A DNA stretch of 64,000 nt from Io17-Chloro-G2 sp963663135 (GTDB lineage: Bacteria; Chloroflexota; Dehalococcoidia; Lucifugimonadales; UBA3495), in the NCBI GenBank assembly GCA_963663135.2, contig CAXXRM010000001.1, positions 62,001 through 126,000 of the forward strand, given 5' to 3'. Positions 1-7,141 of the stretch are shown in pieces. Position 1 is the first letter of the stretch. Each line of letters starts with the position of its first letter. The position numbers were made by a program, and so were the translations under genes. The notes under the pieces were generated by a model. The model saw only the letters and a list, made by a program, of their open reading frames with translations, made no database searches and was not told where the DNA came from.

Positions 1-48
1 TTCCTGTGCCGGTTCCTGTGCCGAGTCCTGTGCCGGGTCCTGTGCCGG
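1..48. repeat. Four tandem 12-bp units
   Basis: Four head-to-tail copies of (t/g)tcctgtgccg(g/a) are visible. Read on the minus strand they give repeated Pro-Ala-Gln-(Asp/Glu). The 12-bp unit keeps frame, which supports coding on that strand. Confidence 0.8.
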
Positions 49-165
49 GTCTTCCGCCAGGTCTTGCTGGTCTCCCGTTTTCTCCTTCGGGAATAAACTG
101 GTGTATTCCTTGATCACCTCGCTCCACTGCTCGCCGTGCTCCCACCAGGTGTATTCGATGTTCAT
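1..165 (-). CDS. Small protein with C-terminal PAQ repeats, cut by window edge
   Basis: A minus-strand frame opens at an ATG at 165 and is still open at base 1. It begins MNIEYTWWEHGEQW, then a charged stretch, then tandem (D/E)PAQ units that come from the 12-bp DNA repeat at 1-48. It starts 10 bp after the stop of the next gene upstream, so it fits the end of the same minus-strand operon. No family is recognised. Acidic repeat tails of this kind vary in number between strains. The true length is unknown because the window ends here. Confidence 0.5.
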   Translation of the reverse strand, partial: MNIEYTWWEHGEQWSEVIKEYTSLFPKEKTGDQQDLAEDPAQDPAQDSAQEPAQE

Positions 166-174
166 CCTGCAGGC

Positions 175-378
175 TTACGGGGACGACCTCAAGCCTGGTG
201 TCAATGGCGGAGGCATGTTGGGCCACTGGGGCGGAGTTGGAGTACCCAACCTCGACCTGCCAGGCTCTATCATCAATCTTCGGTGACTCCCCGCGGGCTG
301 TGTGCTCCACGCCGCGCCGTAGGCTGTCTGTAAGTCCTGGACCACCCGCTCGATGTACGTTGATACTTCTTCGCCCAC
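175..378 (-). CDS. Hypothetical protein, possibly frameshifted
   Basis: A 67-codon frame starts 3 bp after the stop of the upstream gene (382-669), as in a tight operon. The first 30 residues (MGEEVSTYIERVVQDLQTAY...) look coding. The tail is Pro/Arg rich and looks like noise. From about base 290 another minus frame reads more naturally (IDDRAWQVEVGYSNSAP...), so a frameshift near 285-295 is likely. The original product would then have been longer and would overlap the next gene. No family is recognised. Confidence 0.4.
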   Translation of the reverse strand: MGEEVSTYIERVVQDLQTAYGAAWSTQPAGSHRRLMIEPGRSRLGTPTPPQWPNMPPPLTPGLRSSP

Positions 379-381
379 GTC

Positions 382-669
382 TCATACCCCTTCTGGTTTC
401 AGTCTGTCCCCATGAATCCACTCTGCAGCTCGCTCTTCCCAGAGAGCGACGTTTGCAACGAATCCGTCATAGTGCGGTTGGGCGGTCGACACGCCACGAA
501 TGATCTCGTCAGGTGTCCGGCCAGTTACGTAACACATGCCGGCTACAAACATCCCCACGTTCCCCGGCGCCCACGATTCGGCGCATTCCTCCCGGATCGA
601 TTCCAGCCGTCTTTCCACTCGTTGCTTCCGTTCGGCCTCACGTCGGTTCTGTTCTGCCCACCTGCCCAT
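382..669 (-). CDS. Hypothetical soluble protein, 95 aa
   Basis: The N-terminal 30 residues are a charged helix (Arg/Glu rich). A globular part follows with GMCYVTGRTPDEIIRG and a Trp-rich end. It heads a short minus-strand run with the two frames below 378. Size and context resemble small accessory genes of phages or integrative elements, but no family is recognised. The start is the ATG at 669. Confidence 0.55.
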   Translation of the reverse strand: MGRWAEQNRREAERKQRVERRLESIREECAESWAPGNVGMFVAGMCYVTGRTPDEIIRGVSTAQPHYDGFVANVALWEERAAEWIHGDRLKPEGV

Positions 670-1009
670 GATTCACCACCTAAGCCACGTACAGGCCCCC
701 CTGGCGAGTGGTATTAGAGAACACCACAAACAGCCGGTGAATCAACCTGTGCGGGCACTGGTGGTCAACTAGCTCCCAGTCCACCAGGACCCCAGCCGAT
801 CGGCGGCGCCCTGGTCGACACTGTTCAATGTCGGCATGGTTACGCCGCCATCAATTCAGGGACTCGCACGTCAACCTTGGCGCCGGCGCAATCGTTACGT
901 TGGTCTATAACCTTGGTGGTTCCACGTATTGCGACCTGGGCGCCGCTCGGATAGTTGGTGGTGGACTTGTAGCAGGTGTCGCACCTCAATGCGCGCCTTT
1001 TTCAATCCG
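670..1009. other. Gap without supported gene
   Basis: Frames here on both strands are short and of low complexity. I see no coding signal. The stretch separates a minus-strand operon from the plus-strand gene at 1071 and presumably contains divergent promoters, none of which I can place. Confidence 0.4.
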
Positions 1010-1065
1010 GTCCTCCTGGGGGTTGGCCCGTCCTCTGGACGGCCCAGGCCAACCCCCAGGAGGAC
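1010..1065 (+). promoter_or_regulatory. Long hairpin burying the ribosome binding site of the next gene
   Basis: Bases 1010-1028 and 1047-1065 are perfect 19-bp inverted repeats. Between them, 1028-1033 and 1037-1042 form a further 6-bp stem with a 3-nt loop. The right arm contains AGGAGGA at 1058-1064, the Shine-Dalgarno sequence of the gene starting at 1071. In an mRNA that spans both arms this site would be fully paired, so translation should depend on where transcription starts or on something that opens the stem. Confidence 0.7.
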
Positions 1066-1070
1066 TTGTC

Positions 1071-1361
1071 ATGCCAGATACCCAACCCGAACCACTGACC
1101 CCTCACCAGGCGTTTCTCGAGGCCTTCGAGGAACTCCTGGTCGAATACCTAGAAGCCGCCCTCGAGGACGCCGGGCTCTCCGACGCCCAGGTGGAAGAAC
1201 TGATGGCTGCCGGCTGGGACGCCGGCCGAGCTGCAGGACTCAAGGAACTTAGGTCCCACGACCCGGCCGCCCACGACCTCGTATCGTGTCGATGCTGGTG
1301 TTGCGAAGCCGTGCAGATTGTTGGGGCTAGGTGGTGGGCGCCGGTCGTCGGCCGCTCCTAA
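1071..1361 (+). CDS. Hypothetical acidic protein, 96 aa
   Basis: The ATG at 1071 sits 6 bp after a perfect AGGAGGA. The frame is open much further upstream (to 828), but that part is unlike a protein and lies before the hairpin. The product is acidic and helical (HQAFLEAFEELLVEYLEAAL), then GLSDAQVEELMAAGWDAGRA, then a Cys-containing tail (CRCWCCE) that could bind a metal. It stands alone on the plus strand between two minus-strand groups. No family is recognised. Confidence 0.6.
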   Translation: MPDTQPEPLTPHQAFLEAFEELLVEYLEAALEDAGLSDAQVEELMAAGWDAGRAAGLKELRSHDPAAHDLVSCRCWCCEAVQIVGARWWAPVVGRS

Positions 1362-1416
1362 CCCTCCCGACCCTGGCCCCTACGCGCTCGATTTGACTAA
1401 CAGGGTTCCCTTTGGG

Positions 1417-1614
1417 TTATTCCTTGTCGTCCCATTGCTTCCGCCAAACTTCTACAATCTCCGGTGGAATCAAAGCCAATTCCTCCGGCGTCTCGATTAG
1501 GTGTTGGTGTCCCTGCTCGTAGACACCGTGGGAATGGGCAAAGGTTGGGACAATCCGGTCTGTCTCATCGGTGAAAAGCCTGGCATGGGTATGCTTGTGG
1601 GGGGCGGAGTTCAT
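1417..1614 (-). CDS. Hypothetical His-rich protein, 65 aa
   Basis: Last gene of the minus-strand operon 2836-1417. Its ATG overlaps the stop of the upstream gene by 4 bp (ATGA), which indicates translational coupling. The N-terminus is His rich (HKHTHARLF) and the C-terminus is acidic and helical. No family is recognised. Confidence 0.6.
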   Translation of the reverse strand: MNSAPHKHTHARLFTDETDRIVPTFAHSHGVYEQGHQHLIETPEELALIPPEIVEVWRKQWDDKE

Positions 1615-1799
1615 GGTCTACCTCCTACGTCTTCATTATTGAAAGCCTCGGGCTGGCGCTCAAACTCACCGCACCAATCATCAGGATTCGTGCGCGGCCA
1701 CCCGTGCCCATCACCTGGACGCGGTGCGTATCGCCTGCAATCTCCCATACTAATGCGTGCAATCTTCCCACCCCAATACTTGCAACTTTGACATTCCAT
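1611..1799 (-). CDS. Small Cys-rich, zinc-ribbon-like protein
   Basis: 62 residues starting MECQSCKYW, with later single cysteines (DCRRY, DWCGEF), a spacing compatible with one small zinc site. A GGAGG site lies 7 bp before the ATG. The gene overlaps the previous frame by 50 bp and the next by 4 bp, consistent with a compact phage- or plasmid-type operon. The function is unknown. Confidence 0.6.
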   Translation of the reverse strand: MECQSCKYWGGKIARISMGDCRRYAPRPGDGHGWPRTNPDDWCGEFERQPEAFNNEDVGGRP

Positions 1800-1869
1800 T
1801 ACTCTGCCTCCATCCTTGTCTAACTTCCATGCAGGCGCAATCGTGGCCGTGTGTGCAAGGCGTGGTCAT
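1750..1869 (-). CDS. Short Cys/His peptide, 39 aa
   Basis: The ATG at 1869 overlaps the stop of the 247-aa gene as ATGA. The peptide starts MTTPCTHGHDCAC, a possible metal ligand cluster. It runs 50 bp into the next gene, which is unusual but possible. Support is the coupling signal only. Confidence 0.4.
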   Translation of the reverse strand: MTTPCTHGHDCACMEVRQGWRQSNGMSKLQVLGWEDCTH

Positions 1870-2609
1870 ACTGTCACCATCGCCCGGCAGTCTCCGCACG
1901 AGTCCGAAATCAGCACTCCCCGATTGCTCATTAGTGGACCGATCGGCGTCAAAGTCATGGTTCCGCAACCGTCGCACTTGACCGGGTTGGTCCTAATCAC
2001 TCCCTGGCCCGTACCCAAGGGCAGGCCAGCCTTGACCAGGTGTTGGAGCAGGTGCTCACGGAATTGACGCCGTGTGTCTATCGTGGCCGTGACTGTCTTG
2101 ATTGCCGTGTCTATGCTGCCCTTCCATCCGTGGGGATGCTCGGGAAACTTCCAGACAGGCCAGCAATGCCTTAGCAGGCTGGCACACTCCCCGTCCATAG
2201 GGACCGGTGAAACGTTCGCCTCTATCCAGTTCTGCGCCTCTTTGATTTTGGCGTCGACGCCGGGCGGATTTTTCCAAACCGCCGGTTTCGCCTCAGTGGT
2301 AGCTCCTTCTTCTTCCGAAAAACCTTGATTCTTTCGTACCCCTTGGCTTGGATTTTCGACCCTTTGCTCATCAGTCAACGGAGCTACGATTTTAAGACAA
2401 TCGTCACTAGAAGAAGAATCTCCCCTATCCTTTTCTATTGTGTCCCCCGTGGGTACAGCTGCTGTACCTGGTAGGTACACGTCAACCGGAAAGTTGGGGA
2501 CATACGCCTTGCTTCGTCCACCACCATAAGGCGGTCGAATCTCTCGGAAAAGGCCCAGTTTAAGGAATCGCTGGAAAGCCCGATTGACCGTTTTCCGGTC
2601 GCAATTCAA
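1866..2609 (-). CDS. Winged-helix DNA-binding protein with C-terminal zinc finger, replication-like
   Basis: 247 residues from a TTG that overlaps the upstream stop (TTGA). The N-terminus is the recognition part of a winged helix (CDRKTVNRAFQRFLKLGLF...), then a low-complexity linker, a Trp-rich middle (residues 110-190), and a C-terminal CxxC...CxxC zinc finger (CDGC, CGDC). The first helix of the winged fold is missing from this start. In the same frame upstream the codons read IPRHASKALNCDRK, which would complete it. This suggests that the upstream 76-aa frame and this one were, or still are, one protein. Proteins of this build often serve plasmid or phage replication control. Confidence 0.6.
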   Translation of the reverse strand: MNCDRKTVNRAFQRFLKLGLFREIRPPYGGGRSKAYVPNFPVDVYLPGTAAVPTGDTIEKDRGDSSSSDDCLKIVAPLTDEQRVENPSQGVRKNQGFSEEEGATTEAKPAVWKNPPGVDAKIKEAQNWIEANVSPVPMDGECASLLRHCWPVWKFPEHPHGWKGSIDTAIKTVTATIDTRRQFREHLLQHLVKAGLPLGTGQGVIRTNPVKCDGCGTMTLTPIGPLMSNRGVLISDSCGDCRAMVTV

Positions 2610-2836
2610 GGCTTTGGAGGCGTGCCTTGGGATTCAAAGTAGCCAACGTTGGGGTCGCTGGCCATGCGGAAAGCCCGGCGTAGGGCCAAGGAATGGAATG
2701 GGTCGAAACCATGCTGGCGGGTTAGCAGGTCCGCCCAACGTTCCCGAGTCCCAAGGTCTGGCCAGGATTGTTCGTTAGGCGTGGATTCTGGCGTGTCAGG
2801 CTTGCTTGAGTCGCTTTGGGCGACGTATAATTGCAT
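2606..2836 (-). CDS. Hypothetical protein, 76 aa, perhaps the N-terminal half of the next gene
   Basis: First gene of the minus operon. GAGGAGGG lies about 11 bp before the ATG at 2836. The N-terminus is MQLYVAQ, then a Ser/Pro-rich tail-like part and RRAFRMASDPNVGYFESQ. It overlaps the next gene by 4 bp. A -1 shift at the GAA codon near 2632 would fuse it smoothly to the winged helix of the 247-aa product. The start region (tgcaattatacgtcgc) closely resembles that of the unrelated gene at 7560. Confidence 0.5.
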   Translation of the reverse strand: MQLYVAQSDSSKPDTPESTPNEQSWPDLGTRERWADLLTRQHGFDPFHSLALRRAFRMASDPNVGYFESQGTPPKP

Positions 2837-2907
2837 TGGATTTACTTTCCCTCCTCACATCCTCACGTGGGGTTCGCTGTGACTTGTCCGGCGGGGGACT
2901 GACAACG

Positions 2908-2944
2908 CGGCGTCGGTTGTGGCAGGTCGACGCCGTATTTTTTT
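2908..2944 (+). terminator. Plus-strand intrinsic terminator
   Basis: An 8-bp stem (CGGCGTCG at 2908-2915, CGACGCCG at 2928-2935) with a 12-nt loop is followed by seven T at 2938-2944. It faces the plus strand, although both flanking genes are on the minus strand. It may therefore end an unannotated plus-strand or antisense RNA. Confidence 0.6.
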
Positions 2945-2946
2945 GC

Positions 2947-3240
2947 CTATCCCTCTTGTTTTGCTTCCCTGGCCACCTTGAGCAGCAATTCCCCGCCAAC
3001 ATCGGTCAAATACGTCTCAACGTCGATTTTGTGGCGTTGGCAATAGTTTTCTAACGCTTGGTGGACTTCCGCCGGTGCGGAGAGCTCCACACGGTATCCC
3101 TTTAGGCCGTCCTGGACGTCTTCCCGGATTTCCAGGTGCGCCCGTGTGAATGCTTCCGCTAAGTCTCGGATTGCTGCCATCTTCGCCCCCTCCCGTTGCC
3201 GATAATCCCGTTGTTTTTGCGCCGACGGTGTCCTCGCCAT
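2947..3240 (-). CDS. RHH-like DNA-binding protein, 97 aa
   Basis: The ATG at 3240 follows GGGAGG by 8 bp. The frame is open further upstream but that part is not protein-like. The N-terminus is a basic helix (MARTPSAQKQRDYRQREGAK), with a helical middle and a C-terminal part (GYRVELSAPAEVHQALENYC) that resembles the strand-helix-helix of small DNA-binding proteins. It points away from the GCTATGC box array and could be controlled by it. Confidence 0.55.
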   Translation of the reverse strand: MARTPSAQKQRDYRQREGAKMAAIRDLAEAFTRAHLEIREDVQDGLKGYRVELSAPAEVHQALENYCQRHKIDVETYLTDVGGELLLKVAREAKQEG

Positions 3241-3324
3241 GTCGACCGCCTCCCGTTGTGATTCGAGTAACGTTACCACACGCCGCAGCACAAAACCAAG
3301 ACCCTTGCCCAAACTCCCAACTTC

Positions 3325-3727
3325 GCTATGCAATCCGGTTTGGTGGCCAGGGCCCGAAACTCCCGGAAACTCGCAGCCGGTCCTCTTGGCCCCGTGCATA
3401 GCAGGCATAGCAAAATGGCTAGGTGGATTTGCTATGCACTGGAGAAGTTGCTATGCCGAAGCCTAAACCGAAACGGAAACAACTAAACATCGGGCTCAGC
3501 CTGGAGCAATACGAGCTGGTGATGGCCGCGGCCCAGGCGGAAGAAATCACCGTCACCGAGTTCTGCCGCGACGCCATCCTCGAGGCGTCGGCCCCAGTGG
3601 ATCCGGAGCAGGAAGGACCGCCGATCCCGAGCTGGTTGGTGGCGCTGTTCCTGTTCTTGCATCGTGGCAAGACTGAAAAACCGGCATAGCATTGGTGCTA
3701 TGTCGGTGCTATGCGCTGGTGCTATGC
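3325..3727. promoter_or_regulatory. Array of nine GCTATGC boxes (iteron or operator type)
   Basis: Copies of GCTATGC or its complement lie at 3325, 3396, 3405, 3431, 3450, 3684, 3697 (GCTATGT), 3708 and 3721. Five are upstream of or across the start of the gene at 3453, and four lie just after its stop, spaced 11-13 bp, close to one helical turn. The placement fits an autoregulated ribbon-helix-helix repressor, or the origin iterons of a small replicon. Confidence 0.7.
3453..3689 (+). CDS. Ribbon-helix-helix (CopG-like) protein, 78 aa
   Basis: The ATG at 3453 is preceded by GGAGAAG and lies inside one of the GCTATGC boxes. A basic N-terminus (PKPKPKRKQLNIGLSLEQYE) gives the beta strand, followed by the two helices (LVMAAAQAEEITVTEFCRDAILEA shortened here). 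The tail is Trp/Phe rich. CopG-type proteins bind repeated short boxes as dimers. The flanking box array makes this gene the obvious candidate reader of the array. Confidence 0.65.
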   Translation: MPKPKPKRKQLNIGLSLEQYELVMAAAQAEEITVTEFCRDAILEASAPVDPEQEGPPIPSWLVALFLFLHRGKTEKPA

Positions 3728-3749
3728 ACGTAACACCACATTCTCTGTC

Positions 3750-3845
3750 CTATGAGACCATGTGTATCAGGTGGCAAGTCGGGCACTTCTCTTCTGCCTC
3801 TCTCTGGTAGCGGCGCATGGCGGCTTTTTTGGCCTGTTCAGTCAT
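3750..3845 (-). CDS. Short CxxC protein, 31 aa
   Basis: The ATG at 3845 follows AAAGGCGAAG. The sequence is basic and helical, then CPTCHL. The same frame stays protein-like upstream to about 3960 (RPEYTEKDPGRILIPQ), so it may be the end of a longer gene truncated when the integrase region arrived. Confidence 0.4.
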   Translation of the reverse strand: MTEQAKKAAMRRYQREAEEKCPTCHLIHMVS

Positions 3846-4033
3846 AGCGTCTTCGCCTTTCTTGACAACCTGTGGAATTAGAATTCTTCCAGGATCTTTT
3901 TCCGTGTATTCCGGACGGTCTGGTTCAGTGCCGGAATCGCCTGGCCGTCGGACCCACCGTTGGGTTGACGCCGCAAACGTTGGGGGCCTCAATCTACGTA
4001 AAGCCGGGTTACAGCGTGGATCCAGGCCGATCT

Positions 4034-4070
4034 CCAAGGGTAACAAAAGTGCCCCTTTTGTTACCCTTGG
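4034..4070 (+). promoter_or_regulatory. 16-bp perfect hairpin before the integrase fragment
   Basis: CCAAGGGTAACAAAAG (4034-4049) is the exact complement of 4055-4070, with a 5-nt loop. It ends 4 bp before the ATG at 4075 and has no T tract. It may be an attachment or operator site of the element, or a translation block. Confidence 0.6.
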
Positions 4071-4074
4071 GCCC

Positions 4075-4350
4075 ATGAACACCACCGCGCTGAGCACGAG
4101 GCGCCCCATGGGAATCAACCCCAAAGGGGGCAAATTGCAACAATTACCCCGGGGGAACGGTTACAAGCTCCCGGAGTACCTGAAGATGGCCGAGGTCAAC
4201 GCCCTCATCGCCGCTGCACCCAACCCGAGGGCCAGGCTGATCATGCTGGAACAGTGGCGGGCCGGCCTCCGGGTGTCCGAAGCCCTGGCCCTGGAAGCAC
4301 GGGACCTGCACCTGGACTCGGACCGACCGACGAGGAGGCGCTCCGGCGGG
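4075..4350 (+). pseudogene. Tyrosine recombinase, N-terminal fragment
   Basis: From the ATG at 4075 the product reads as a core-binding start and the first part of a tyrosine integrase catalytic domain: LPEYLKMAEVNALIAAAPN, then RARLIMLEQWRAGLRVSEAL with the first catalytic Arg (GLRVSEAL), then DLHLDSDRPT. After about 4335 the similarity stops. The frame stays open to 4548 with unrelated sequence, and no Lys, HxxR, or Tyr motif follows. It is a dead integrase, probably the relic of the element that brought this end of the island. Confidence 0.7.
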
Positions 4351-4548
4351 AAGTCCAGGCTCTGGTTAAGGAACGAGAAAATTGCGCTACTCCAACCAGC
4401 AATCCCAAATAAGCTGAATGTTCGAGAAACAGTCCCGGCTGCGGGTGAAAAGCCCAAGGACCATCCTTGCTCCCGCGGAGTCCACCAATACACGCCAAGT
4501 GTGGGAACTCCAAAAAGCGCACTCCAAATGAGTAGCGCAATTTTCTAA

Positions 4549-5232
4549 ATGGAGGAACTCGAGGGGACCTTCGCAACAGAACCCATAACCAAGATTTCCC
4601 GGATACTTGAAAAGATACCCAGGCTCCACGAGTTGCTCAACGAGAGTTACCATACCTACAAACTCCCCGAGTACGTCATGGTCCAAATAGACGGCGCCGC
4701 GCAGGAGCATTCGGACCAAATAATCGACAACCTCACGGACTCGGAGATGGAGACATTGAAACAACTGGTCCGGACCAACATGGAGCAGAGAACACAGCCC
4801 CAACCCCCAGCCAGGCTTGAGAGCCCAGACTCAACTCCCCCGGCGCGGGAAACTCCCAGCCCCAAAACAAACCGGAGGGAAAATGAAAACCCCCACAGAC
4901 GACTTCCGGACCCAACACGACCTTCAGGACAAGGAGGACCCAAGCACGGAATGGAAGGAAGAAGTGGCCGTGAACAACTTCATCCAAAAACTCGGTCGAG
5001 CCGACTCGAAACTTGCCAAGGAAGTAACGCACCTGACCGAGCCCGCCACCAGCCTCTCCTGGGCCAGCGGAACTCCCCAGGACCGGAAGGAAAAGTTGAC
5101 CACCCTATTCCGCACCACGACAGAGATGGCAGAAGAAGTCGATGCCCCAGAGATGGCCCACCTGGTCCACGCAGTCCAACAGGCCATAACCTACCCACTG
5201 AAGGAGAGCGTCAAGGACCTCACCCACCCTGA
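4549..5232 (+). CDS. Hypothetical helical protein, C-terminus overlapping the next gene
   Basis: The ATG at 4549 directly follows an in-frame TAA. Residues 1-85 look genuine (IPRLHELLNESYHTYKLPEY, SEMETLKQLVRTNMEQ). From about residue 110 the frame runs through the start of the gene at 4883 and becomes basic low-complexity sequence. The original stop may have been lost, or a frameshift near 4870 may have fused it to an unrelated frame. No family is recognised. Confidence 0.4.
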   Translation: MEELEGTFATEPITKISRILEKIPRLHELLNESYHTYKLPEYVMVQIDGAAQEHSDQIIDNLTDSEMETLKQLVRTNMEQRTQPQPPARLESPDSTPPARETPSPKTNRRENENPHRRLPDPTRPSGQGGPKHGMEGRSGREQLHPKTRSSRLETCQGSNAPDRARHQPLLGQRNSPGPEGKVDHPIPHHDRDGRRSRCPRDGPPGPRSPTGHNLPTEGERQGPHPP

Positions 5233-5812
5233 CCGCCGGATGACGGCCGCCTTCGAGCCCGACAAGCACTCTCAGATGATCGACGTGGTCCGACGCCACC
5301 TATCCCACCAGATGTCCACCCTCCAGGAAAATTTGAAAGAGTACCTCTCCCGGGCTGAACCCTCGCAGATCGACGAGCAGGACAAATTCGAGATCGTCGA
5401 GACGAACCTACAGGCGATGATCCAAATAGAACGAGACATACAACTCGCACAGAACGGACACAAGCCCGACTCAATGGCCCTGGACCTTCAGAGAGAATTC
5501 GACTCGGTCACAGACAGCCGGACCCAGACCCTCCACTTCGACTTCAAGGCATTCATGACCGACCGGTACCAAAACGGTGCCGACCCGGACAACATCCACA
5601 ACAACAACTACCTTGAGGTCATCCATTGGGAACAGTTCAAGGAAGACTTCCAGGAATTCACCCAGAGCCACCTACCAGGAGACACCCACCGGCTCGCCCT
5701 CGAGATTGCGATGGTTTCCACCATCCAGACGAGGGAGACCATGTTCGGGCTCACCGACCCCACCAACAACGAAGAATACGTCAAAGCAATGACCACCAGG
5801 TCACAGCCTTGA
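4883..5812 (+). CDS. Hypothetical helical protein, 309 aa
   Basis: The ATG at 4883 has GGAGGG 5 bp upstream. The product is soluble, acidic and almost all helical, without signal peptide or membrane segment. It is rich in Gln and His (HLVHAVQQAITYPL, VRRHLSHQMSTLQENLKEYL). I recognise no domain. The pattern suggests a coiled or bundle protein. After the stop another frame remains protein-like to about 5950 (PFQSQSIPSDSLLKDEEGAD), so the C-terminus may have been cut by a frameshift. Confidence 0.55.
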   Translation: MKTPTDDFRTQHDLQDKEDPSTEWKEEVAVNNFIQKLGRADSKLAKEVTHLTEPATSLSWASGTPQDRKEKLTTLFRTTTEMAEEVDAPEMAHLVHAVQQAITYPLKESVKDLTHPDRRMTAAFEPDKHSQMIDVVRRHLSHQMSTLQENLKEYLSRAEPSQIDEQDKFEIVETNLQAMIQIERDIQLAQNGHKPDSMALDLQREFDSVTDSRTQTLHFDFKAFMTDRYQNGADPDNIHNNNYLEVIHWEQFKEDFQEFTQSHLPGDTHRLALEIAMVSTIQTRETMFGLTDPTNNEEYVKAMTTRSQP

Positions 5813-6102
5813 GCAACTCCCCCCCTTTCAAAGCCAGTCCATCCCCTCCGACAGCCTCCTAAAAGATGAGGAAGGCGCCGACGCCAACATTATTGGCGGC
5901 CCTGAGCACTCCACTCTCTCCAATGACGCCTTCAAGGTGGGACTAAAAAACAATTTTTGTGCAAAGCCAGGCGGACGTAAGCAAGGCCATGGTCAAGATT
6001 TGGCCGACCGCTCACTTGAACTTTTCGCGACAACGCCAGACACTGTTGAGAGGCGTTTTCCCATCAGGTCTCGGTTTACGGCGAACGAAGGACGTGATAG
6101 TC

Positions 6103-6798
6103 ATGGAAGACATCCGGGATACCGGACGCGGGACTCGGGCAGCCGCAATCGGGAGCATTTTAGGTATCGTTCCCGCAGTGGCTTTGGGCTTTTTAAGGTT
6201 CGTGCTAGCTGAGGAACCGGCGAGGTTCTCTCAACTGGCCGGACACATCGCGTTCACCCTGGTTTATCTGGCGCCCTACGCACTTGTCCTCATAGCCCGG
6301 GCGGCACCAAACCCTGGGGTTCGCGGAGGTCTACTGTTGGCCCTTGGGTTGCTCTCTTTAGCCGCGAGCTTCTCGCCGACAACTCTGGCATTTTTGCCCG
6401 CTGCTTTCGTGATCTGGTTCGCGGCGGTCAGAAGCTTGACCGCCGCACGCCCCCTGCTGGCAACCACCTTGCCGGCCATGGTCGCTGGGCTGTTTATTGC
6501 TGCTACGGTAGGCTTCGGTTTCTATACGCTCCTGCTGGCTCAGGACGCGGAGCCACGGTGTTGGGCGCAGACCAGAGGCCCGGACGGACAGTCCCGCTGG
6601 GAGTCCCGGCCCGATCCCCAGAGCCCCGGCGCACTCAGGATCACCATAAGCGGTAGCGGTCGGTCATTTTGCACGAGCGATGTCATCACCAATACCGAGG
6701 CTGCCACCAGCATCGGAGTCCTTGCGGCTGCTTTCTTGATCATGTCATCAATCGTAAAATTCCGGCGGGTTAACGCACTGGCTGGAGGTTCTCATTGA
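6103..6798 (+). CDS. Membrane protein with four or five spans, 231 aa
   Basis: The ATG at 6103 has GAAGGA 11 bp upstream. The longer frame from 5959 adds a basic, non-conserved stretch. Hydrophobic segments lie near residues 15-35, 50-70, 78-110, 120-150 and 205-222. Between the last two is a hydrophilic loop with cysteines (EPRCWAQTRG, FCTSDVITNTE) that probably lies outside the membrane. No transporter motif is visible and the function is unknown. Confidence 0.5.
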   Translation: MEDIRDTGRGTRAAAIGSILGIVPAVALGFLRFVLAEEPARFSQLAGHIAFTLVYLAPYALVLIARAAPNPGVRGGLLLALGLLSLAASFSPTTLAFLPAAFVIWFAAVRSLTAARPLLATTLPAMVAGLFIAATVGFGFYTLLLAQDAEPRCWAQTRGPDGQSRWESRPDPQSPGALRITISGSGRSFCTSDVITNTEAATSIGVLAAAFLIMSSIVKFRRVNALAGGSH

Positions 6799-6870
6799 AG
6801 AACGCCCGGTGGATAGGGTGTTCATCATCACAGTCCACAATATTTAATGGAGGAGCAAAGGAGGTTTCGA

Positions 6871-7002
6871 ATGACTTTGACACAGGATCCGGACGCAGAT
6901 ACGTTATATGTCAAACTACGGGATACAGAATTGGCCAACACCAAGGAGTTGAGGTGGACCCAGGAAACTGGACAAGTGGCGAAGCGAGAGTCCTACTCCT
7001 AA
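6871..7002 (+). CDS. DUF2283-like small protein, truncated
   Basis: The ATG at 6871 follows AAAGGAGG by 6 bp. The product has 43 residues and starts MTLTQDPDADTLYVKLRDTE, which matches the opening of DUF2283 proteins (a strand, then DP(D/E)ADALYI-LRD). The usual second half (LDYD..G.LVGIEIL) is missing, so it is probably cut by the IS3 relic that follows. Confidence 0.6.
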   Translation: MTLTQDPDADTLYVKLRDTELANTKELRWTQETGQVAKRESYS

Positions 7003-7039
7003 ACTGAGGGCAGCGGTTGCTGCCAATGAGGAGTGGGAA

Positions 7040-7141
7040 ATGTCGAAAGAACGCAGAAAGCACAGCCCGACCTTCAAGGCCAACGTGGCTGTGGAGGCAG
7101 TGAAGGAGTGGGGAGACGATACCTCAACCAAAAGCGGGTGA
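7040..7141 (+). pseudogene. IS3-family OrfA, N-terminal fragment
   Basis: From the ATG at 7040 the product reads SKERRKHSPTFKANVAVEAV, the typical start of an IS3 OrfA helix-turn-helix protein. It leaves homology after about 25 residues and stops at 7141. The gene is dead. Matching IS3 end sequence is found at 7883-7903. Confidence 0.7.

Noticed and set aside
1..48. Possible CRISPR array
   Set aside because: Units are 12 bp, directly adjacent and without spacers. They encode a peptide repeat. The tandem unit at 37199 is also not spacer-separated.
1..4350. Complete prophage or plasmid
   Set aside because: No capsid, terminase, portal, replication initiator or relaxase is visible, only small accessory genes and a dead integrase.
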